This document shows, piece after piece, positions 52,501 to 60,905 of a stretch of DNA of 64,000 bases (positions are counted from its first letter, which is position 1; each line of letters opens with the position of its first letter). The translations under genes were made by a program, and so were the position numbers. This DNA comes from Symbiodinium natans (Eukaryota; Sar; Dinophyceae; Suessiales; Symbiodiniaceae). The stretch spans positions 130,001 to 194,000 of the forward strand of contig CAJNDS010000104.1 of the NCBI GenBank assembly GCA_905221605.1. The letters run 5' to 3'. The notes beneath the pieces were generated by a model that did not search any database, was not told the DNA's origin, and was given only the letters and a program-made list of their open reading frames with translations.

Positions 52501-55500
52501 ACCCTAAACCCAACACCCTAAACCCTAAACCCGAAACCCTATACCCTAAACCCTAAACCCAACATTCTCCCCCGCATGTTCCGAGGTGCTCGCTCCAGCG
52601 GGTGCAGCTGACAAGGTGGCAGAAGAGGAAGCGGCTCCTGCGATCGTCCTTCCAGGCGAGCCGTTCAGAACACTCTGCTACCTGTTCGGACGGTTTAGGG
52701 TTTAGGGTTTAGGGTTTAGGGTTTAGGGTTTAGGGTTTAGGGTTTAGGGTTTAGGGTTTAGGGTTGTCTAGAACGTGCCACTACTTAAGGTCCAGATCCT
52801 TGCGGCATCTTGAGGGAGCCGCCGTGCATACTAGCCACAGCTGCTCGAAGAATCGTTTCCAGGCCGGCGTCCGATTTCTGTCCCGGGCCGAGCGGCGGTT
52901 CGGGGTTAAGGCGTGCAAGATCTAGCCCACAAACCCCGAGAAGACAAGAGATTCAGACACTGCACATGGCACGAACTTGACTTAGCCTGCAGAGCTCTCA
53001 AGTGGAAGTTTATGTCGGGTCCCCCCGCTCCCCAAAAAAAGCTTTCAGCCTTCCCCCTTTGAAACGGATGGCTCTCCATATTATGGTACCTTTTTGGGGT
53101 TCCTATGATTCATGCAGAGCCTTGATAATTGGGGTCCCCCAAGAGCCACCCCAAGCCCTAAAGCCTAAACCCTAAAGCCTAAACCCTAAACCCTAAACCC
53201 TAAACCAAGGATGCTCCTGGCCAAGATCCAGCTGGCGCAGCGCCGCCGGCGCCAGATCTGCGAGGGGTCCCAGCGAGGATAGGGTTTAGGGTTTAGGGTT
53301 GAGCTTGTCTACTTTTTTTGGCGGGAGGGGGGGGGGGGGGGGGAAAGGGATTGAAAGCTTCGGGTACCTGAACCCTGCACCCTAAACCCTAAACCAAGTG
53401 CCCGAAAGCCGAGGCAGCCCAAACCAGGGGCGACTTCGTTCCCCCCCCCTCCCCCCGCACCCGAAAAAGTCCCCAAAAGAGGGTTTGGGTTTGGAAAGCC
53501 CTGAACAGCCCTGAGCCCCAAACTCTCTCCAGGCCTGCGTGGCTGCTGGCGGGCCTCAGCCCGGGCCCCAGGTACTTTGGGGGTAGTTGAAGAGCCCCCA
53601 GCTCGGGGGGGGTTAAGGAAGGGTATTCATGGTTTAGGGCTCAAACTATGCTACCAGGGCTCCTCACGAGCTGCATCCGCTCGAATTCGGTTCTTTCCCA
53701 ACCACAAGCCACAGCAATGGAAGTTGGCTGCACCCCCTTAAATGGAGTCTTTCCAAATATCCCCAAACCAAGGTCCCATAAACCCTACGAACCCCATAAA
53801 CCCCCAAAAAACCCTGCAAACCCTGTAAACCTCCTTCCGAGGCATCAGGGTCCGGTAAGGTACCCGCGCGGGCCAAAAGCGTCATCGCTGTGACGACGCA
53901 GCCCAAGAACTATAGGACACTAAGACAAAGAGCAACCAAAGACACAGGGTCGTACCCGCTCCCTTAGGGAGGCGGTAGCGACTGGTGCAGGGCGGCCAAC
54001 TGTACAGGACTGGCTTGAAAAGCTAGAAGGCCACGCCTCAGCTCGGAATGGAAAGCAGCAACAGCGTCAGGATGTAAACCCTGTAAACCCCATAAAACCC
54101 CATAGTAACTCCGTAGTAGCCCCATAGCTCAAACTCGCAGGCCATGCTCATCCTCAGCGGACATCGCTCCTGGTGCCGATCTCTCGCAGCTACCGAGGCG
54201 CGGCTGATGTGGGGTTGTTCTACATTAGGGTTTAGGGTTTTGGGGGGTGGGGGAGGGGTGGGGTCCGGTTCAAAATGTAGAAATGTTTACTTGTATGGCG
54301 CCTGCCAGCTTCGAAAGTGCCCTAGTTTTGGGTTCTTTTGGTTGCCTACCCCCCCCCCCCCCCCAAAAAAAAAAAAAAGAAAAAGAAAAATAAAAATATA
54401 TAAAAGAGTACCTCCTGGGCCAGGAAGACCTTGCTTGGCTTCAATCGGCCCAATTGTGGGCCTCAAGCCCTCAAATTGCGGAGGATCCATGCCTTAATCC
54501 TCCTTAGCCCTAATCACACTTAACAACTCAAACCGCAGCCCTAAAACATCCAACAACATCCAACACTGCACCTTAGACGCTTGTGGTCGACAGGGTTTTC
54601 GAGGCTTTAGATTTTAAGCTTGGGGCGAAAACTGGGCTCTTGCTTTCGAACTGGAATAAAGTGACCAAAGTGGCTCCTAAAGTAGATGGTATAGAATTCT
54701 TGATTGTGACCATTCGGGTTTGAGTTCCTCCACAAGAGCCCGGTAGATTCGAGTGGTCTTAGCGCCTCCAAACTCCCCAACCCCCTACATCCCAATAACC
54801 TTCGAGCCCCGAAGGCGGTTTAGGGTTTAGGGTCCTAAGCCCTAAACCTAAACCCTCAACCCTAAACCTTAAACCCTAGCCCTAAACCCTAAACCCTAGC
54901 CCTAAACCCTAAACCCTAGCTGCAAAGGCAGCCAGAACAAGCCCTGCAGCCCCTGAAGCCCCTGAACCTCGAGACGTCCCCACGCCCAGATCCAGCGGCA
55001 CGTTCGCACCTTCCTGGAGCGGGACACCCTGCGGAAAGTGGTGCGCCACCCGAAGAACCCCCAAGAACCCGAAGAACCCGAAGGAGAAGAATCCGAAGGA
55101 CCCCAAGAGCCCTGCAAACCCTACGAACCCTGAATCCTCCTTTGTGGGAGGATGCGATAGGGGTTTAAAAACCCCTCCAGAACCCCCCCCTCCCCTCCCC
55201 CCCCAAACAAAAGCAACAAGACAAAAAAGACAACCCCAAAGCTTTGGAAGGTTCCTGGGTTTAGGGTTTTCGGGTTTTAGGGTTTGGGGCATCCAGAACG
55301 CTGTGGCCCCACGCGCCTGGGCCCCGTTAAGGTTCAGGGTTTCTCGGGGGGAGGGACCACAAGTTGGCCGTCTTAGCGCTGCAGGGCACAGGAGGGTAGG
55401 TTCGCTCCAGTCGACGAGCCAGGCCAAGCCTCATCACCCGCGCAAGGGCGAAACATGCGCAGGGAGCATCTGCAGTCTCAAGAATTCCGGGCATCTCCAA

Positions 55501-57000
55501 GTCGACGTCCACGTCGGTGAGTCCCCAGAGTTTCCTCCACACACCTGGGGTAGATGCTATGTCTGACATGCTTGCAGCGACAACGACTTCTGGATCCAGA
55601 AGCATGGGTGCTGTTCGAAACAAGGCCCCCTAGCTGGTAGCTTTTGCAACGTTTAGGGCTCAGGGCTTAGGGGTTTAAGGGTTTTTAAGGTCGGGTTTAA
55701 TGCTTCCTGTAGGTCGAGCGTAATGGGTAGCCGGAATTCTGGCAAGGCCAAACAGCGCGGCCAAAGACTTGCCGCCGGGGCCCCAGAAACTCTAAGCCCA
55801 TGCTGGTAGTCCAAGCTTTTGACTTGCGATAAATGTAGAGACCCCCCAAGAAAAACCCGTACTTTAGATGTACGAGTTGAGAGGTTTGTTGGAGGGGCCT
55901 GGGGTTTCGGGGCTGCAGGATGATTCAGGCTTACGCCTGAGAGCTTCCTCCTGCTGAGGTGCACTGCTTCCGTGGGATTGTGCCCCGTTACGACGCGCAG
56001 GTTGTGGGGCCCTCGGCTCTACCACGGTCGTTTCAGAGTTCGTGCGAACATGCTGATGCTGAGGCCTTGGCAAGATTACGGATCCTCGCGGCCGCGTCCT
56101 TCTTTAAGGAGAAGAGAGCCACCGATGGTGCACGGGATGAGTGTCTGGGGTATCTCCCGAAAAAGCGGTACAACATGCCCCTCGCCGCCCCCCCCCCCTA
56201 CCCTTATGACCCCGGATTCAGCCACACAGAGCATGTTGCCAAATAATTCTTTTTATGAATATTTTATGATTTGAGATATTTCTTGAAGTTTTTGGATTTA
56301 TGATATTTTTACGATTTGGTTTATGATTCTCTTCGATTTTATGAATCATTTATGATTTTTTATGAAAAATTTATGTTTTTCGTCGATTTTATGAAAATTT
56401 TATGATTTTTAAAATGAAAATTTTTATGTTTTTCATCAAGTTCGCATCATTTTCAATGCAGAAACACACAAAACCGACCAAAACCATAAGATCTTCATAA
56501 AAAATCATAAAGTTTTCATAAAATCGAAGAGAATCATAAACCAAATCGTAAAAATGTCATAAATCAAGAAATCCCAAAATCATATTTAAAACATAAATTT
56601 TCCATACAAAAAATCATTCCTTGAATCGTGGCTCTGGCTACACATCCAGTGTCATAACCCTACCCGCTTTTGGGGAACCCAATGTGTGTCTCAAGGCCCT
56701 GTCTTAGTGCCCCATATCCCAAGCAAAAGCCGAACTCTCCAGTTTCGAAATCGCCGGTATGGGGTGTAGAGTTTAGGGTTTGGGGTTAGGTTCTAGGGTG
56801 ATTCTTTGAGCCCCCCGAGCCTCGGACTCCGGACCACTTTTGGCATTCCGGAGCCGTTCCCGTGACAAGCAGGAGTTCCTCCACGTCATGGACGCTCGGG
56901 GGGTTCTCCTTCGTCTCCGTGCCGCAGCTCGGCAAGGGCATGCTCTGAAAATCTTCGATGGCTTCGGGCCGTTTTCGCCTCTATTTACCAGCCTGCTGTT
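47773..57000 (+). CDS. IQ-motif-rich protein, one basic repeat per exon (fragments)
   Basis: IQ motifs bind calmodulin-type light chains, as in myosin necks or ASPM-like proteins. Exon candidates at 47773, 48465, 49013, 50546, 51103, 52036, 52586, 53210, 54990, 56037 and 56856 carry basic IQ-like stretches, for example [14 protein letters not shown] and [16 protein letters not shown]. Three (50546, 51103, 52036) share a 29-residue unit ending [24 protein letters not shown] and [12 protein letters not shown], and 52586 matches its first 20 residues. Exons 50546, 51103, 52036, 52586 and 53210 all start one base before a codon. No start or stop was found. It could be a second motor or spindle-type protein, but no motor or calponin domain is visible here. 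Confidence 0.5.
48173..48390. mobile_element. 218-bp element with 11-bp perfect terminal inverted repeats
   Basis: The ends are CATGATTTGGC (48173-48183) and GCCAAATCATG (48380-48390). Inside is a second inverted pair around TTGGTAGCCC / GGGCTACCAA. No coding capacity, so MITE-like. Confidence 0.5.
48465..48510 (+). CDS. IQ exon ([14 protein letters not shown])
   Basis: Reads [17 protein letters not shown] after GCCTCAG; a good IQ-motif fit. The end is approximate; a G-rich array lies at 48545-48573. Confidence 0.6.
48898..48922. repeat. Poly-C tract
   Basis: An uninterrupted run of more than 20 C. Confidence 0.95.
49013..49082 (+). CDS. IQ-like exon ([12 protein letters not shown])
   Basis: Reads [20 protein letters not shown] then VGE, ending GAG|GTAACG (49083). 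Confidence 0.45.
49150..49680. repeat. ACATAT/CATATA microsatellite, about 530 bp
   Basis: Six-bp ATACAT-type units with ACACAT, CATGCA and TGCATG variants. Open frames on both strands are artefacts. Confidence 0.93.
50546..50633 (+). CDS. IQ-like repeat exon ([11 protein letters not shown])
   Basis: Reads [20 protein letters not shown] then SGWLLPGSQ after GCTCAG|C; the 29-residue unit aligns without gaps to the exons at 51103 and 52036. Confidence 0.65.
50735..50895. repeat. TA repeat, poly-T and CT-rich tract
   Basis: (TA)n at 50737-50755, then T-rich and TCTCTT-rich sequence. Confidence 0.88.
51103..51236 (+). CDS. IQ-like repeat exon ([13 protein letters not shown])
   Basis: Reads [20 protein letters not shown] then [20 protein letters not shown] after TTGCAAG|G. 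The frame meets TAA at 51235, so a donor must lie before it or this is an end. Confidence 0.6.
51590..52030. repeat. C-rich telomere-like array
   Basis: CCCCAAACC and CCCTAAACC sequence with a poly-C run (51940-51957), ending at the CAG of the next exon. Confidence 0.85.
52036..52135 (+). CDS. IQ-like repeat exon ([13 protein letters not shown])
   Basis: Reads [20 protein letters not shown] then [13 protein letters not shown] between CCCCAG|G and CACAG|GTTGGGGTTTAG (52136). The donor GT is part of the telomere-like repeat. Confidence 0.75.
52136..52585. repeat. Model intron: G-rich arm then C-rich arm
   Basis: GTTTAGGG units at 52136-52250 and CCCTAAACC units at 52385-52562 flank a short middle. 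It runs from the donor of one repeat exon to the acceptor of the next. Confidence 0.8.
52586..52655 (+). CDS. IQ-like repeat exon, first half ([14 protein letters not shown])
   Basis: Reads [20 protein letters not shown] then SFQ after CCGAG|G; GC donor at 52656. It aligns without gaps to the first part of the 52036 exon. Confidence 0.6.
52693..52765. repeat. G-rich telomere-type array, about 10 perfect TTTAGGG copies
   Basis: Uninterrupted TTTAGGG; the intron ends with a CCCTAAA array at 53155-53205. Confidence 0.95.
53210..53275 (+). CDS. IQ-like exon ([13 protein letters not shown])
   Basis: Reads [20 protein letters not shown] then QR between ACCAAG|G and a G-rich array starting at 53281. 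The donor is uncertain (GA or GT). Confidence 0.55.
53533..53570 (+). CDS. Short exon candidate ([12 protein letters not shown])
   Basis: Between CTCCAG and CCCAG|GTACTT. In one frame it reads [12 protein letters not shown], like the second half of the repeat unit. Confidence 0.45.
54141..54212 (+). CDS. Exon candidate
   Basis: Reads [20 protein letters not shown] then RLMW after CTCGCAG. A G-rich bit follows at 54227-54250. Confidence 0.4.
54346..54405. repeat. Poly-C/poly-A tract
   Basis: A C run (54349-54364) abuts an A-rich run to about 54400. Confidence 0.9.
54990..55039 (+). CDS. IQ exon ([16 protein letters not shown])
   Basis: Reads [16 protein letters not shown] after CGCCCAG; close to the myosin-neck IQ consensus. 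GT donor at 55040 or slightly later. Confidence 0.6.
56037..56127 (+). CDS. Exon candidate ([19 protein letters not shown])
   Basis: Reads [20 protein letters not shown] then [10 protein letters not shown] between TTTCAG and a GT donor at 56128. Confidence 0.45.
56248..56606. mobile_element. AT-rich foldback (long inverted repeat)
   Basis: The left arm 56295-56368 and right arm 56493-56565 are near-perfect complements over about 72 bp (core GATTTGGTTTATGATTCTC), with weaker pairing outward. Far more AT-rich than its surroundings, which suggests an insertion. Confidence 0.75.
56856..56955 (+). CDS. Exon candidate similar to the repeat unit
   Basis: Reads [20 protein letters not shown] then [11 protein letters not shown]. 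Resembles the EI..KFRAAG part of the 29-residue unit. Borders not resolved. Confidence 0.4.
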
Positions 57001-58721
57001 CCTGGTGAGGGGTCCCTTTTAGCATCGTTTAAGCTGTTTTGGCTTTCATTCACGAGCGTACTGGGCCGGGTGAGCTTTCGCTCCGTTATTTTGGCTGTGT
57101 GTTCAGCTCTGTTTCATGTCAGCCTTATGAACCTCAATGTGGGCCAACGGCCGACGCCGCCAAACTTAACACTCGGTTCTCAAGTAAGTAGTTTAGGATT
57201 TCAGCCAATCAGTGACTTCTGCCTTTCTATTCACCCGGTTTCCAGAGTTCAGCACGGTCGAGGGTGCATAGGGTCGCAACGATGCAGTCATGCCGGTTCA
57301 AGTTCAGCATCCCGCGGAAGCCGCTGGAATTGATAAGCAAGCCCTTAAACACCCTAAACCCTAAGCCGCCCTAAACCTTACCATAAATCCTAAGCCCTGA
57401 CGTAAGGAGCGGAATGCCAGGCCGGGGGCTCAGACGCCGGCGGATTTCCAGGATTTTGCATCGGGGGGTGCCTAGCTCTTGCAGGAGGTCGAGCTTCAGG
57501 CCCAAGGGAAAGCAGTTGAGCCATGGCAACGAACCCTTAAAACCGTAGCAATGCCTTCATCTACCCTAGCCCTCAACCCTGGGCAATCGACCCTGAACTT
57601 CCCGGCGCTTGGAGGATGATCCAGACGATCAGCCGTGGCATGACTTGGCCCCAGCGAGTGAAGGAGGAGGGTTCAGGGTTTAGGGTTTAGGGTTTAGGGT
57701 TTAGGGGGGTGGTGTCTGTTGCTCGTGGGTTTCGGAGTGGGTCGGGCTTCGAGTAAGCCTTCAAACTCAAGGCGGGGCTTGCATCAACGACGGCCGTGTG
57801 CTTGTGTCTGTCATTGCAACGGCGAGCTTGAAAGGTGGTAGCAAACGTCGTGCGTGCGTGCTGCGCGGTTTGCAATTGGGCTTGCTTTGGGGCACCAGTT
57901 TCCTAACATGTTCTGCTTGCTTTTATGACTATTGTTCCTATGATTATTGTTGATATTATTGGGCCTGGGAGTTCGAGGTGCTCTTGGGCGCCAGGGCCTT
58001 GGGTCTCTGGGGTTCTCGCTTTGCCTCGCCGGTGGACTCTGGAGAGGAAAAAAAGGAAAGGACGGTTGTCTCAGCTAGTGCGCTGTCTGAAACTTCCTTT
58101 GAGTTCTGGCTCCTTTCTTCACCTTCACTTGCTGCCTGGCCAGGGCCTGCCAGCATTCCCGCCACCGCAACCCGACGCAGCGGGGGTCCAGTTTCTGCTC
58201 TGCCTTGCCCGGAGCTGCATGTCAGCCCGCTGCGATCGCCTTGCCTGCCTGCCGGCCCTGACACGTCAGACTTCGGCACCTGACACGAAAGAAGGAACAG
58301 TCTTGGACTGCTGAAAGCAGCATGTCGGAGTGCCTGTTTCAGCTGCTATAGTGGTGCCCAGCTACAGCAATTTCAAAATCAACTTCGTTCGCAGAGTTGA
58401 CAGCAGTGTAGTCCTCCAATTTCGCAACCAGACAGAGTTCATTCCCTCCATAGCCCTGCCATATGCCATCATGCCCTTCTTCAACGAAACACTCTTCCAT
58501 GGCGGCACCCCCCATCTTTAGCATGTCATCAATGGCTCTCGTGTCCGAGGTCCGGTCGGTCTCCTGCAAAACCGGAAAATACTCCACGGAAAGAGCCGCT
58601 GCTAACACAATGCTGGAAGGACAAAAAGCCCAGCTATCATCGCCATTGCATTTTGCGGCTGGCATTCGGGCCAATTACCCCAGCTGGAAGCCCCAAATTC
58701 TCTCGGCCATGCACAGACGCA
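57000..58721. other. No confident gene
   Basis: Short C-rich (57345-57400) and G-rich (57670-57705) telomere-like arrays. A minus-strand frame at 58339-58674 reads protein-like (KMGGAAMEECFVEEGHDGIW) but has no family signature and opposes every other gene here. Confidence 0.45.
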
Positions 58722-58823
58722 GGCGCTCCAAAGGCTACGGATGTCTACAAGGCCTTTGCCAAGTTTTGCCTCGGCATCGATGTCGGGCTGTACATGATGT
58801 CCCAGGTCAATGCAGCTGACTAA
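58722..58823 (+). CDS. Possible last exon of an unknown gene
   Basis: Reads APKATDVYKAFAKFCLGIDV then GLYMMSQVNAAD and TAA (58821) after GACGCAG. A hydrophobic stretch may be membrane-associated. No family recognised. Confidence 0.35.
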   Translation, partial: GAPKATDVYKAFAKFCLGIDVGLYMMSQVNAAD

Positions 58824-60360
58824 GTACGTTATTCTCTCTCTTTCAAAGATGAAGTCAAGGCATCCCCATGCTGAGCCATTCAGCCGTTCCCTCCACGAGC
58901 TTCCGAGCTGCGGCTGTCGCTTTTGAGGGCCACCGCGAGCTGTGCTCTTGCCTCGACTCGCCAGTCTCTCCTGATGCTCTCGATGCATCTGCAAGGCGTC
59001 CCTACGGAAGTGAAAGTAATCCTACGAGTGAAGGTAGCAGGAGTGACGGGTCGAAGGCCCAGTGTGGTAGATAATCTGGTGCACACGAACCTTGAAATGA
59101 GGCTTTGCCGCCGACAGTTCCGAGCACTGCTGACGAGGTAGGACTGCAGCTTGCTGTATTGTATTTGGCACCAAATTCATGGTCAGGTGTTTTAACGTCC
59201 TCAGCGGGCTCAGGGTTTAGAAGCGGCCTTTCAGCATCGAGTCTTGCAGCCCTGTGACAGGCGACGCGCCAACGCATCGCGGGAGCTCAAGGCCTATTTA
59301 GAGGCCAGGGCATGCCTGACCTTGCCCGGAAAGCCCTGGAACTCCTAAAGATCTAAAGATAAGAACGCCCCTTGATTTTCCCAACAGGGCTTCGGAGCCT
59401 TCTTGGTCCTCCCTAGGACCACAGAAAAGCACAAGCCAGGTTGAGCTTGGCCGTGAGAGGCATCTTTTGGGGTTTGCAGTACTCCTTACTAAATTAACTA
59501 AACCCGTCAAGCCTGTTGAAGTCTGTTGCAACTCCCCCGAAGACCCACCTGCTTTTGCTAAATCCTAAGCCCTCCAAAATACACCCTTGAACCCTGCCCA
59601 AACGCAAGCCTTGAACCTTGAACCGCGAGAGCCTTATCCCTGAAGCCTTAAGCCTAAACCCTGGAATCCTAAAGCTCTAAAGCCTCAACCCTAAACCTGA
59701 AACTCGGCGGAGGCCGCACGCTGCCGTTTGAAGTTTGCTGAGTTCCGCAGGCCTTTTCTGGATTTTTGAGGTTCAGGGTTTTGCAGTAAGGAGTTTAGGG
59801 TTACGGGGGCCAGCTCTAGGGAAGTTAGGGTATTTAGGGTTTAGGGGTACATTCTAAAGGTGGGGGATCTCATATTCGGGTCAGGGAGTTAGATGGTAAG
59901 CCCTAGACCCTACAAACCCTAAACACACCCTCGCCACGTCTCAAGCCAAGCCATGAATCCATGAATGAATTCGTGACTTGAAACGAACCCATGGGTTTGA
60001 GGGATTTCGGGAAGGGAGCCCTAGGGCTTCGGGGGTTTTATCCTTTAGGGCACCCTAAAGAACTCAAAAAGGGAGGCAACCCTGAGCCCCAAAACCCGAA
60101 ACCCTAAACCCGAAACCCGAAACCCTAAACCCTAAACCCTAAACCCTAAACTCAGGGCCTGGGCCGCCCCCCTGCGTTGGGGGGCGGCGCTTAAGCCCTT
60201 CGACCTCGATGGCACAAGCCGACCCAGGTCGCTCGCCGGCCCTTGCCCCCCTTGAGCCCTCCCTTGGCGGCTCTCCTGGGCCCTGGGCCCCCGTCCTGGG
60301 CCTCCCCTGCTTGGTGCCGGTTGCCCAAATTCTGGGGCCTTTCTGCCCTTCTGCCTGTGG
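58824..60360. other. No confident gene
   Basis: C-rich telomere-like sequence at 59570-59700 and 60085-60155, G-rich at 59770-59850. Nothing else supported. Confidence 0.5.
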
Positions 60361-60421
60361 CTTTTATTGTGAACCTGAACGAGGCTGGCGACCACCGTGA
60401 CGGAATGAAGGAGTTTTATGG
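60361..60421 (+). CDS. Exon candidate with strong donor
   Basis: Reads FIVNLNEAGDHRDGMKEFYG, ending at a consensus GTAAGC donor (60426). Its 5' border is unclear. Confidence 0.3.
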
Positions 60422-60683
60422 AAAGTAAGCAGTTGTCTTGAGTTTAGGCCTATAAACCCTGAAAGGAAAAGGTTTGGGTGGCTTTCCCGCCTCGGACGGC
60501 GTGGGGTGGGAGAAAAATGTTAGATGGCCTTCCACAACCGGGCCAAAGCTGCTCTTCGCGTCTCGCGAAGCTTTCGAGCTGGTTCCAAAACCTAACCTTC
60601 ACAGCATCTACGCCCTACCACAGCAAGCCAAACCCCAAACGCTAAACCCCAAACCCCAAACCTTAAACCGGAATCTCCCCCAG

Positions 60684-60776
60684 GTGCGAAGGCTACCACC
60701 GGGCCGGGCTTCTGCTTTCTGAGACAAAGTCGCTCAACATTCTACTGGGCCATGGCAGCCTGGGGCCCGGCACCGG
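60684..60776 (+). CDS. Exon of unknown gene
   Basis: Reads CEGYHRAGLLLSETKSLNIL then LGHGSLGPGT between CCCCAG|G and GG|GTCGAGGG (60777). A C-rich array lies before it (60625-60668) and a long GGGTTGA array after it (60777-60905). Confidence 0.5.
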
Positions 60777-60905
60777 GTCGAGGGTTTTGGGGTTGAGGGT
60801 TCAGGGTTCAGGTTTAGTGTTGAGGGTTGGGGTTTGAGGGTTGAGGGAGGGTTGAGGGTTGTGGGTTGTGGGTTGAGGGTTGAAGGTTGAGGGTTGAGGG
60901 TTGAG
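60777..60905. repeat. GGGTTGA tandem array
   Basis: Seven-bp GGGTTGA units, a one-base variant of the telomere-type GGGTTTA. Confidence 0.9.

Noticed and set aside
362-53300. TTTAGGG arrays as true telomere ends or chromosome-end misassembly
   Set aside because: They are degenerate, short, internal, change strand around exons and occur dozens of times.
58339-58674. Minus-strand frame with protein-like stretch (KMGGAAMEECFVEEGHDG)
   Set aside because: It opposes every other gene, has no family match I recognise, and overlaps other open frames on the + strand.
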